Origin: an uncultured Clostridia bacterium
GTDB taxonomy: Bacteria; Bacillota; Clostridia; Christensenellales; UBA1750
Assembly (NCBI GenBank): GCA_904393115.1
Contig: CAJFMX010000009.1
Coordinates: 53,494-117,493 of the forward strand
Direction: 5' to 3'
Length of the DNA: 64,000 bases
A model generated the notes under the pieces. The model ran no database searches, was not told where the DNA came from, and was given only the letters and a program-made list of their open reading frames with translations. Numbering within the stretch: position 1 is the first letter of the stretch; every line of letters starts with the position of its first letter. Shown here piece by piece: positions 1 through 7,307 of the stretch. Both the position numbers and the translations under genes were made by a program.

Positions 1-535
1 AGCGCAGAAAGGGGTTCTTGATGAGCCAGAAGGACAGAAGGCCCAGGATATAGCTGTAGTAGAACGTCAGCAGCGCGCCGAACGCGAGCGAGACAAGAAA
101 CGCGGCCCCCTGCGCCGCGGTCTGCGGCAGCAGGAACCCATAGCGCAGGCCCGCGAGGACGCCGATGGGCAGGAACACGACCAGGACCTTGAAGAAGTTG
201 TTGCCCAGGTCGTTGCAGAGCAGGTAGAGCTTGAAGTTCAGCGGGCGGACGAAGTCGTTGGCGATGGAGCCGTCGTCGATCTTGTCGCTGATCTCGTTGC
301 CCGCCTGCGTGGCAAAGAGCGTGGAGACCACGCGGGTGAGGATGAGATACGTCACCATCTGGGAAAGCGTGGTGTCAAAGCGCGCCCCGCTGCCCAGCAG
401 CGCCACCCAGATCAGGATCTGCGCGAAGATCTCCAGGAACTTGCCCAGCAGCTCGAATACGGAGCTGAGCCGGTAGGTCAGCTTGGACTTGAGCCCATAC
501 CACAGGGTCAAAGAATACAGCGCGACTTGGTTCAC
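1..535 (-). CDS. ABC-2 family transporter permease, partial (C-terminus beyond window)
   Basis: Membrane-spanning subunit of an uncharacterised ABC transporter of the DUF990/ABC2_membrane_6 type (COG4587-like). About 178 codons are visible and the gene runs off the left edge. The translation has hydrophobic segments and the family-typical soluble stretch ISDKIDDGSIANDFVRPLNF near residues 75-95. The GTG start at 535 is chosen because AGGAGG sits about 9 bases upstream; an in-frame ATG at 574 has no such site. A strong promoter lies about 180 bases upstream. The ATPase and partner permease would be outside the window. Family call is by motif memory only. Confidence 0.72.
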   Translation of the reverse strand, partial: MNQVALYSLTLWYGLKSKLTYRLSSVFELLGKFLEIFAQILIWVALLGSGARFDTTLSQMVTYLILTRVVSTLFATQAGNEISDKIDDGSIANDFVRPLNFKLYLLCNDLGNNFFKVLVVFLPIGVLAGLRYGFLLPQTAAQGAAFLVSLAFGALLTFYYSYILGLLSFWLIKNPFLR

Positions 536-714
536 CGCTTCGCCGCCTCCTCTTCCAAGGGAATTTCCCGGCATCCCATTGCGACGCGCAGGAAATTTTT
601 CCTCACGATTTGTGAAAAAAGTACCCCCCCCCCGCAAAATTTCGGGGAAGAGGGTTTGTTTTCCGTTTTCACGCACCAAGTTTCTTCCGGTTTTTCGACA
701 TCTTCTTGAGAAAG

Positions 715-743
715 AGTATAGCACAGTTTTTTCGTCCCTGCAA
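715..743 (-). promoter_or_regulatory. Promoter for the ABC-2 permease gene
   Basis: TTGCAG (738-743) and TATACT (715-720) are separated by 17 bases, with an extended -10 TGC. It gives a leader of about 170 bases that contains an uninterrupted 10-C run (624-633) on the plus strand and a weak CCCG/CGGG hairpin. No protein is visible in 536-771. Confidence 0.7.
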
Positions 744-771
744 GACGCAGCTGCGCCGTTTTTCCGTCGAT

Positions 772-2154
772 TCACGCCGTGGGCGAGGGGGCGTGGTCTG
801 GCTGGGCGCTCCGGAGGCGGCGGAAGGTGTGCGCGTACATGCCCAGGGAGACCGGCAGCATGAGGACCTCCACGACCAACTGCGTCCAGATCATGCCGTA
901 CAGGCCGAAGAGCGCGTTCATCAGGAGGAGCAGCGGGATGTTCAGCAGCCCCTGCCGGCTGAAGGTCAGCGCCGCGGACTGCACGCCCTTGCCCATGGCC
1001 TGCAGCGTATAGCTGATGAGGAAGTTGACCGACGTCAGCGGCACCGCCAGGCAGGCAATGCGCAGGAAGCGCGCCCCCAGGGCGCTCGTCTCCGCCTCCG
1101 GGATGAACAGGCGCAGGATCTGCGGCGCAAAGGCCGCAAAGCAGGCGACAAAGCAGGCCGAGAGCGCCAGGGCGACCGTCCACGAGAACACGGACACGCT
1201 GCGCATCCGCTTGTAGTTCTTCGCGGCGAAGGTATAGCCCACGAGCGGCATGAATCCCTGGCACAGCCCCATGGACACGTTCAGGGGGAACTGGTCGATG
1301 CGCTTGACGATGCCGTAGGCCGCCACCGGGATGTCCCCGTAGCCGGAGGCCAGGTGCACCATCCCCATGTTGGAGGCATTGCCCAGGGCCGTGGCCAGCG
1401 CCGAGGCCAGGCCCACGGAGAAGATCGGCCGCACGAAGCGCAAGGAGATGTCGCGCGGATGCAGGGAGACGCTGGTCCTCTCCCCCAGGCGGGCGTACTG
1501 CGCGGCGAAAAACGCCACGGAGGCGGCGTTGGAGGCGGCGGTGGCGATCGCGGCGCCCGCGACCTCCAAGTGGAAGCCGAAGATCAGCAGGGGGTCCAGC
1601 GCCACGTTCAGCAGGCCGCCGAACATCATGCCCGCGCTGGCCTGCCGGGCGTGGCCCTCGCTGCGCAGCAGGTGGCCCAGGGCAAGGCTCACCATCGTGG
1701 GCACGCCGCCCAGCACCACGACCCAGAGCAGGTAGTCCTCCGCGTAGGCATAGGTGTCTGGGCTCGCGCCGAGGAACCCCAGCAGCGGCCTGCGCGCAAG
1801 ATAGGCCCCCAGGGAGAACAGCAGCGTCGCCGCCGCGCCGCCCCAGATGCTGAACGCGGAGACGAACTTGATCTCCCCGCGGTTCTGCGCGCCCATCATG
1901 CGGGAGATGAGGCTGCTGCCGCCCAGGCCGAACAGGTTGCCCAGGGCCGTGAGCAGGTTGAACCACGGGGAGACCAGGGACACGGCCGCGACCATCGCCG
2001 GGTCGCCGAGCTGCCCGATGAAGAACGTGTCGGCCAGGTTGTAGATCATCGTGACCACCTGGCTGATGATGGTGGGGACGGGCATCTCCGCAAACAAGTA
2101 GGGGTCCGACGGCTTTTCCACGAAACATGCGCCTCTTTCCACAAAAAAATCCAT
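772..2154 (-). CDS. MATE family efflux transporter
   Basis: Predicted 460-residue, 12-helix Na+/H+-coupled multidrug or metabolite exporter in the cytoplasmic membrane. The N-terminus carries the MATE signature PTIISQVVTMIYNLADTFFIG and a GLGGSSLISRMMG loop; the second half repeats the fold. Length is normal for the family. The ATG at 2154 has GGAGGGG upstream. It is the last gene of the minus-strand operon that starts at 7224, 39 bases after the esterase fusion gene, so it may export a product or substrate handled by the flavodoxin, alcohol dehydrogenase and esterase genes. The substrate is unknown. Confidence 0.88.
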   Translation of the reverse strand: MDFFVERGACFVEKPSDPYLFAEMPVPTIISQVVTMIYNLADTFFIGQLGDPAMVAAVSLVSPWFNLLTALGNLFGLGGSSLISRMMGAQNRGEIKFVSAFSIWGGAAATLLFSLGAYLARRPLLGFLGASPDTYAYAEDYLLWVVVLGGVPTMVSLALGHLLRSEGHARQASAGMMFGGLLNVALDPLLIFGFHLEVAGAAIATAASNAASVAFFAAQYARLGERTSVSLHPRDISLRFVRPIFSVGLASALATALGNASNMGMVHLASGYGDIPVAAYGIVKRIDQFPLNVSMGLCQGFMPLVGYTFAAKNYKRMRSVSVFSWTVALALSACFVACFAAFAPQILRLFIPEAETSALGARFLRIACLAVPLTSVNFLISYTLQAMGKGVQSAALTFSRQGLLNIPLLLLMNALFGLYGMIWTQLVVEVLMLPVSLGMYAHTFRRLRSAQPDHAPSPTA

Positions 2155-2193
2155 GCGGTCCCCTCCGCCGCCGGGCGGAAGGGACCGCGCTGC

Positions 2194-3603
2194 TCAGTCG
2201 TTGGCTGCAAAGACCTCCGTCAGCCAGGCGTCGTAGGTCGGAATCCAGCCGCCGCTCGCGCCGAAGCCGTGGGGCATGCCGTCGATCTGGAGCCGCTCCA
2301 CCGCGACGCCCGCCGCCTCCGCCGCGTCGGCGTTGGCCAGGAACTGGTCGTAGAACGGGTCCCGCGTGCCGTAGCAATAGAAGGTCGGCGGGAGATCCCC
2401 GGAGCGCAGGAGCTCCACGTCCGTCGTCCCCACGCTCAGCCGACCGTAAAAGGAATAGATCATCCCGCAGGCCGCCGCGTCCGCGGAGATGCGGTCCAGC
2501 TCGTCCGGCACGTACGACGCGTCCAGGGCCGTGGGGTCCACTGCGCCGTCGTAGTGGAGCAGCATCTCGCCGCTGAGGATTCCGCCGGCGGAAAAGCCCA
2601 TCACGGCGATGTCGCTGGGGTCGATTCCGTACGCCTGCGCGTGCGCGCGGACAAAGCGCACCGCGCGCGCCAGATCCAGCGCGCCCTCCTGCTGCGTATA
2701 GGGCCGCAGGCGGTAGTCCACGACAAAGCTCTGGTAGCCCAGGGCGGACAGGGCCTCGGCCACGTCCACGCCCTCGGGCTGGTCGCTGCGGAACTGGAAG
2801 GCGCCGCCCGGGCAGATGAGCACTGCGCCCTTGACCGCCGTGCCCGCGGGCACTGGGGAATCGGTCAGGTACGGCCGGAAGTCCGGGTCGTCAAAGTATC
2901 CGCCGTTGTTTTCGGTGTAGACGGTGGTGGCGGGCGCGTTTCCCTCCTCCCAGAGGTAGAGCGTCTGGCTCTGCCCGGGCGTCACCGCGGCGGTGCGCAC
3001 GGTGTTGTTCCCGCCGGCCTGCGGCGCGGCCGCGCCCGCCGCCAGGGACAGGCCCTCGGCCCAGGCGGCGGCGGATTCCGCGTCCGCCCCTTCCGTCAGG
3101 AGCAGGGCGCTGCTCCCCAGCAGCGCGCTGGGCTCCAGGTCGGAGATCGCGACAAAGACCGCGTCCTCCGCATTGCCCTGGCCGAGGACAAAGGGATAGA
3201 TCGTGCGCGCGCCCAGGTCGCTTTCCCGCAAAAAGGTCTGCACGCCCGCGGGCAGGGCGCTGTTCTGCGCCGCAAACCCCAGCAGCACGAACGCATACGC
3301 GTTCAGGTTCCAGCCGCCGCCCGCGGACAGGTCGGCGAGCGTTCCGCCCACCGCGCCGGCGATCGCCTCCGCCGCCTGCGCCACGGCGCCGCTCTCCTCC
3401 GGCAGGTAGGCGACCAGGATGCCGCTCTCCGCCGGATCGGCCGCCTCCCCCGCGCCAACCGTGGGCTCCGTGCCGACCGTCGGCTCCGTGCCGACCGTCG
3501 GCTGCGGGCCAACCGTCGGCTCCGAGTTCTCCCCGCTGGCGCACGCCGTGAGGCTGCCGGCCAGCACGGCGAGCAGCAGCAGGGCCGCTATGGTCTTTCG
3601 CAT
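2194..3603 (-). CDS. Lipoprotein with degenerate flavodoxin-like domain fused to alpha/beta-hydrolase esterase
   Basis: 469-residue surface lipoprotein. A signal peptide ends in LTAC with lipid Cys21, followed by a Pro-rich linker of tandem EPTVG-type units (residues 28-50). Residues 61-187 resemble a flavodoxin core (GILVAYLPEES) but lack the usual T/S-x-T-G-x-T phosphate loop. Residues 255-469 are an alpha/beta hydrolase with oxyanion motif CPGG (264-267), nucleophile Ser338 in GFSAGG, Asp415 and His445. Likely cleaves acyl or acetyl esters outside the cell. ATG at 3603 has AAGGAGG upstream; longer in-frame extensions lack a signal peptide. It sits 25 bases after a flavodoxin gene. The fusion is unusual; the flavodoxin reading is inference. 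Confidence 0.72.
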   Translation of the reverse strand: MRKTIAALLLLAVLAGSLTACASGENSEPTVGPQPTVGTEPTVGTEPTVGAGEAADPAESGILVAYLPEESGAVAQAAEAIAGAVGGTLADLSAGGGWNLNAYAFVLLGFAAQNSALPAGVQTFLRESDLGARTIYPFVLGQGNAEDAVFVAISDLEPSALLGSSALLLTEGADAESAAAWAEGLSLAAGAAAPQAGGNNTVRTAAVTPGQSQTLYLWEEGNAPATTVYTENNGGYFDDPDFRPYLTDSPVPAGTAVKGAVLICPGGAFQFRSDQPEGVDVAEALSALGYQSFVVDYRLRPYTQQEGALDLARAVRFVRAHAQAYGIDPSDIAVMGFSAGGILSGEMLLHYDGAVDPTALDASYVPDELDRISADAAACGMIYSFYGRLSVGTTDVELLRSGDLPPTFYCYGTRDPFYDQFLANADAAEAAGVAVERLQIDGMPHGFGASGGWIPTYDAWLTEVFAAND

Positions 3604-3628
3604 CGCATCCGCCTCCTTCCGGGCCGGC

Positions 3629-4150
3629 TCACAGCCCAAGGCCCTGGGCCCAGGCCGTGACCTGCTCCGCGCTGTCCGCCACGTCGTTCCGGGAGAGGGC
3701 CAGGCCGTCCTCGCGCACGGTGGCGTTGGGCTGCAGCTCCGCGATCGTGCTCTGCGTGCGGGAGAACCCGCTGCCGCCGTGCGGGCAGAAGGGGATGATG
3801 GTCTTGCCCGAAAGGTCATACGACTCCAGGAACGTATAGAGCGCCTGGGGCATGTCGCCCCACCAGTTGGGATAGCCGAGGAAGATCGTGTCGTACTGCC
3901 CGAGGTTCTCGATCTGCGTGGCGAGCGCCGGGCGGGCGCCGGCCTCCTGCTCCTCGGCGGCAAAGTCGACCAGGGCCTCGTGCTCCAGGGGATATTCCTC
4001 CACCGTCTCGATGCGCAGCAGGTCCCCGCCCACCGCCTGCTGGATGGTCTGGGCCATGTACTCGACATTGCCCAGGATCTCGCCGTCGCGCACCACGATG
4101 CTCGCGCCGGCGACGGCGTCCGCGCCCGCGGGGTCCACGTCCTCCGGCAT
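3629..4150 (-). CDS. Flavodoxin, body of a frameshifted lipoprotein gene
   Basis: 173 residues of flavodoxin fold, with the hallmark segments IFLGYPNWWGDMPQAL and GKTIIPFCPHGGSGF that line the FMN site in Clostridia-type flavodoxins. The annotated ATG (4150) lies inside the first strand region: the preceding codons in the same frame read SSILIAYFT, the missing beta-1 strand, so this ATG is probably not the native start. The real start is at 4262 in another frame (see the next entry). It would carry electrons or reduce quinone-like substrates at the membrane surface. As read, it lacks both its signal peptide and its first strand, so it may be inactive unless the frameshift is a sequencing error. 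Confidence 0.75.
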   Translation of the reverse strand: MPEDVDPAGADAVAGASIVVRDGEILGNVEYMAQTIQQAVGGDLLRIETVEEYPLEHEALVDFAAEEQEAGARPALATQIENLGQYDTIFLGYPNWWGDMPQALYTFLESYDLSGKTIIPFCPHGGSGFSRTQSTIAELQPNATVREDGLALSRNDVADSAEQVTAWAQGLGL

Positions 4151-4262
4151 GGTGAAGTAGGCGATGAGGATGGAGGAACCCGCCGCTGGCGCAGTCGGCC
4201 AGCAGCGCCATCATCAGGACCGCGACAAGCGCCAGGGCGAACCGCTTCTGCATCGTTTTCAT
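4151..4262 (-). pseudogene. Signal-peptide segment of the frameshifted flavodoxin lipoprotein
   Basis: ATG at 4262 (with GAGGAG upstream) begins MKTMQKRFALALVAVLMMAL and reaches a lipobox-like LLADC, then falls out of frame. Removing one G from the run near 4175-4180 joins it to the flavodoxin frame as ADCASGGSSILIAYF, an intact lipoprotein flavodoxin of about 210 residues. It is therefore one gene, 3629-4262, broken by a single-base insertion. A base-calling error in the G run, a true inactivation or phase variation cannot be told apart here. Asp at the -1 lipobox position is atypical. Confidence 0.7.
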
Positions 4263-4298
4263 CGCAAACTCCTCCTCAATTGGGTTCGTTTCCCCGGC

Positions 4299-5006
4299 TT
4301 ACAGGCCGAGGCCGTCCAGCCAGGTCTGCACATCCTCCTGGCTCACGCGGGAAGAGAAGCGCTGCCCCTCGAGCCAATCGCCGGTGCCGGCCATCTCGGC
4401 CAGGAGCTCGCCGCTCTCGCCCAGGCCGGAGCTGGCGGAGGTGCAGAAGGGGATCACGGTCTTGCCGGTGAAGTCGTTGGCCGTGACAAAGCCGTTCACG
4501 GGCCAGGCCGCGATGCCCCACCAGATCGGGTAGCCGAGGAACACCGTGTCGTACTTGTCCCAGTTGTCGACCGTGTCCTGCACAAGGGCCACGTCGCGGG
4601 CGTCGGGGTTGTCGTGCTCATAGACCACGCGGCTGTTTTCGTCGCTGTAGTTCAGGTCCTCGTCCGTATAGGGGTCCGCGGGCTCCAGCTCGAAGAGATC
4701 GCCGCCCGTCAGCTCCGCGATGCGGTTGGCGGCCTCCTGCGTGTTGCCGGTCGCGGAGTAGTAGACCACCAGCGTCTTTCCGCCCGACGGCGCATCCGAG
4801 GCCTCCGGCGCGGCGCTCGCCTCGGGAGAGGGGTCGGGGGCGGCCGTCTCCTGGGGCGCCGCCGTGGGGGTCGGCGCAGCGGTTGGCTCCGGCGCAGTGG
4901 TCGGCTCCGTGGTGGGCGCGGCGGTTGCGGCGGGCGCCTGCGCGCTGCAGCCGGCCAGGCTGAGGATCAGGACCAGGCTCAGAATCCAAGCAGAGAATTT
5001 TTTCAT
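4299..5006 (-). CDS. Flavodoxin-domain lipoprotein
   Basis: 235-residue FMN-binding flavodoxin displayed on the outer face of the membrane. The signal peptide ends in LAGC with lipid Cys20, a Pro/Thr/Ala-rich linker follows (21-75), then flavodoxin with the phosphate loop SATGNT (84-89) and FLGYPIWWG. It probably transfers electrons to an extracytoplasmic acceptor. The ATG at 5006 follows the alcohol dehydrogenase stop by four bases and its AAGGAGG lies inside that gene's last codons, so the two are translationally linked. An in-frame ATG at 5036 would disrupt the signal peptide. It is paralogous to the frameshifted neighbour. Confidence 0.88.
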   Translation of the reverse strand: MKKFSAWILSLVLILSLAGCSAQAPAATAAPTTEPTTAPEPTAAPTPTAAPQETAAPDPSPEASAAPEASDAPSGGKTLVVYYSATGNTQEAANRIAELTGGDLFELEPADPYTDEDLNYSDENSRVVYEHDNPDARDVALVQDTVDNWDKYDTVFLGYPIWWGIAAWPVNGFVTANDFTGKTVIPFCTSASSGLGESGELLAEMAGTGDWLEGQRFSSRVSQEDVQTWLDGLGL

Positions 5007-5010
5007 CGCT

Positions 5011-6186
5011 CTATGCCTCCTTGTCGTAGCATTCATGAAAGATCGCGAGGATCTCCTCGTGCGTCATGCGCTTGTAGCTTCCCTGCGAGATGCCGCAGGA
5101 ATTGGCGATCTCCCGGAGCTGTTCCCTTGGGACGCCCAGCTCCTTGAGGGTGGTGGGCAGGCCGACCTCCCGAATGAAGGCGGCCAGGGCGTCGATGCCG
5201 GCCTCGGCGAGCGCCTCGTCGCTGCGGCCCTGGCGGGCGATGCCCCAGACGTTCTCGGCAAAGCGGACGAACTTTTGCAGCCCCTCGCGATAGATGTGGC
5301 GGTAGTAGGCGGGGTGCAGCACCGCCAGGCCGCAGCCGTGGTTGCAGTCCGTGTACGCGCCGAGCTGGTGCTCCATGTTGTGGCACTCGAAGTCGCACTT
5401 CTTGCCCATCTTGATGATGCGGTTCTCGGCCATGGTCGCGTCCCACATGAGGTTGGAGCGGGCGGTGTAGTCCTCGGGGTTCCGGATCGCCGCGCGCAGG
5501 TTGCGGATGACGCTGCGCATCAGGGCCTCCATGATGTCGTCGGAGACGTTGTCCTCGTCGGGCTCACTGAAGTAGGTCTCCATAATATGGCTCAGGATGT
5601 CGAAGCTGCCGGAGATCATCTGGCCCTTGGGCACGCTGTAGGTATAGGCGGGGTCCAGCAGGGCAAAGGCCGGGTTCAGCTGGGGGTAGTCGCGGCCGGT
5701 CTTGACCTTCTTTTCCTCGTTGGTGATGACCGCGCCGCCATTGCACTCGCTGCCCGTGCCCGCGACCGTCACGATCACGCCCAGGGGCAGGGGCGCAAAG
5801 TCGATGACCCCGGGCCGCGCCCAGAACTCCTCCCAGATGTCGCCGTCGCAGCGGGCGGCGAGGGAGACCGCCTTGCAGCAGTCCATGACGCTGCCGCCGC
5901 CGACGGCCAGGATCATGTCCGCCTGGGCCTCCCGGGCGAGCTTTGCGCCCTCGAGCACCTTGGCATAGGTGGGGTTGGCCAGGATGCCGGGGAACTCCAC
6001 GACCGTCTTGCCCGCGCTGCGCAGGATGCCCGTGACCTCGTCGTAGATTCCGTTGCGCCGAATGGACCCGCCGCCATAGGCCAGAAGGATGGTGTTTGCG
6101 CCCTTGGTCAGGCAGGCCAGGTACTCCTTCACGCAGCCCCGCCCAAAGTAGACCTTCGTTGCGTTCTGAAAGATGAAGTTATTCAT
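5011..6186 (-). CDS. Iron-containing alcohol dehydrogenase (YqhD/butanol dehydrogenase type)
   Basis: 391-residue NAD(P)H-dependent reductase or dehydrogenase of the metal-dependent type III alcohol dehydrogenase family, cytoplasmic. It has the nucleotide loops AYGGGS (36-41) and AVGGGSVMD (94-102) and the metal ligands Asp196, His200, His269 and His283, matching YqhD spacing. It probably interconverts aldehydes and alcohols. The ATG at 6186 is preferred to 6219: AAAGGAAG precedes it and the protein begins MNNFIFQNATKVYFG, the family start. It is the second gene of the LysR-linked operon and may generate or consume redox equivalents connected with the lipoprotein flavodoxins. Confidence 0.92.
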   Translation of the reverse strand: MNNFIFQNATKVYFGRGCVKEYLACLTKGANTILLAYGGGSIRRNGIYDEVTGILRSAGKTVVEFPGILANPTYAKVLEGAKLAREAQADMILAVGGGSVMDCCKAVSLAARCDGDIWEEFWARPGVIDFAPLPLGVIVTVAGTGSECNGGAVITNEEKKVKTGRDYPQLNPAFALLDPAYTYSVPKGQMISGSFDILSHIMETYFSEPDEDNVSDDIMEALMRSVIRNLRAAIRNPEDYTARSNLMWDATMAENRIIKMGKKCDFECHNMEHQLGAYTDCNHGCGLAVLHPAYYRHIYREGLQKFVRFAENVWGIARQGRSDEALAEAGIDALAAFIREVGLPTTLKELGVPREQLREIANSCGISQGSYKRMTHEEILAIFHECYDKEA

Positions 6187-6228
6187 GGAAAAGCGCTTCC
6201 TTTCCGCCAAAATATCCATTTGATTTCG

Positions 6229-7224
6229 TCAGGATTGCGGCGCTCTCTGCGCCTCCCAGAAGGCGACCGCCTCGTCCAGCCAGCCCTCGGCGACCGTCCC
6301 GGTGCCCAGGCCAAAGCCGTGGGGCAGGCCGGGATAGTGGTGGAACTCCGTGGGGATGCCCAGGTCCTGCAGGGCCTGGAGCCTGCGCTCCATGGTGCGC
6401 CAGTTCGCGATCCAGTCGCTCTCGCCCACGCAGGCAAAGGTGGGCGGGTCCTCCGGCGTGTACTCCGCATGCCCCGTGTACTGCAGGACCACGGCCGCGG
6501 GCCGGGGCAGGTCCTCCTCGCCAAAGGCGCCGGGGCCGTAGGAGCCGAGCCATGCGGCCATGCGCGCGCCGGCCGATCCGCCCCAGAGGGAATAGCCCTC
6601 CGTGTCCACCTCCAGCTCCCCGGCGTGGGCAAAGATCCAGGCGATGGCGCGGGCCAGGTCCTCGCAGGCGGTCTGCGCGCCGGGGCGGTAGATCAGGGCA
6701 AAGGCGTTGTAGCCGCGCTTGGAGAGCTCCAGCGCGTGGGGGAAGCTGTCCTGCATGGCGCCGACGTAGGCAAAGCCGCCGCCCGCGTTGCAGACGGCAA
6801 AGGGCGCGCCCGCCTCCCCTTTGAAGAAGAACAGGCCGGTGTCCGCCTTGTCCGGGTCCTGCGCCTTCTCCGCCTCGGTATAGATGTCGTAGAACACCGT
6901 CTCGCCCACCTCGGCGCGCTGCCAGAGGGTGTTGACGATCTCCACCGTCTCCTCCGGGTCGATGTTGTTGTACCAGGTCAGCTGCAGTTCGCCCAGCGTG
7001 TCGCCGCTCCAATAGCCGGTGTCCACCGGGAAGAGCGGGCGGCCATAGTCCCCAAAAACCTCGTCCTGCAGGACCGCCTCGACCGGCGTGTCCGCCGTAA
7101 ACGGGCCTGTGGGTTCCTGCTGCACGCGGTCCGCCGGCGCGGCGCGGTCCGCTCCCCCGGCGCTGCACCCTGTCAGGCTCAGGGCCAGACAGAGCGCGGA
7201 TGCGAGGATCGCCGTTCCCTTCAA
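6229..7224 (-). CDS. Lipoprotein alpha/beta-hydrolase (acetyl-xylan-esterase-like)
   Basis: 331-residue secreted lipoprotein esterase. The signal peptide ends in LTGC (Cys20). The hydrolase domain has an oxyanion loop NAGGGF (146-151), nucleophile Ser217 in GGSAGAR, Asp270 in GESDW and His302 in PHGFG, all in family order. Likely removes acyl groups from an exported or environmental substrate. The start is TTG at 7224; the upstream ATG at 7244 is out of frame and ends at once. It is the first gene of the operon that runs to 772 and is a distant paralogue of the fusion esterase at 2194-3603. Confidence 0.82.
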   Translation of the reverse strand: MKGTAILASALCLALSLTGCSAGGADRAAPADRVQQEPTGPFTADTPVEAVLQDEVFGDYGRPLFPVDTGYWSGDTLGELQLTWYNNIDPEETVEIVNTLWQRAEVGETVFYDIYTEAEKAQDPDKADTGLFFFKGEAGAPFAVCNAGGGFAYVGAMQDSFPHALELSKRGYNAFALIYRPGAQTACEDLARAIAWIFAHAGELEVDTEGYSLWGGSAGARMAAWLGSYGPGAFGEEDLPRPAAVVLQYTGHAEYTPEDPPTFACVGESDWIANWRTMERRLQALQDLGIPTEFHHYPGLPHGFGLGTGTVAEGWLDEAVAFWEAQRAPQS

Positions 7225-7252
7225 CGCCTTTCACGCTCCCTTCATGGCCCTC

Positions 7253-7281
7253 ATTATAAAAAAATCGAGGCTTCCAAAGAA
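7253..7281 (-). promoter_or_regulatory. Probable promoter of the esterase-ADH-flavodoxin-MATE operon
   Basis: A perfect TATAAT (7253-7258) lies 29 bases before the TTG start. The -35 at the right distance, TTCTTT, is poor, which suits an activator-dependent promoter; the upstream LysR gene is the obvious candidate. The -10 overlaps the T-tract of the LysR terminator. Confidence 0.45.
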
Positions 7282-7290
7282 GTCTCGATT
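7257..7290 (-). terminator. Intrinsic terminator of the LysR gene
   Basis: Stem built from AATCGAG...CTCGATT (7263-7290) with inner CTT/AAG pairs, followed on the minus strand by seven T. It separates the regulator from the operon below it. Confidence 0.8.
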
Positions 7291-7307
7291 CGTTACTCAG
7301 TATTTAC

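Noticed and set aside
3450..3530. Tandem repeats as a possible CRISPR or mobile repeat
   Set aside because: They are in-frame codon repeats of a lipoprotein linker without spacers.
706..3660. Very long plus-strand open frame (984 codons) opposite the MATE and esterase genes, and similar frames opposite most genes
   Set aside because: GC-rich codon bias leaves the opposite strand open. The translations are Arg/His/Gln/Ala rich with no domain, and the minus-strand genes have start signals and motifs.
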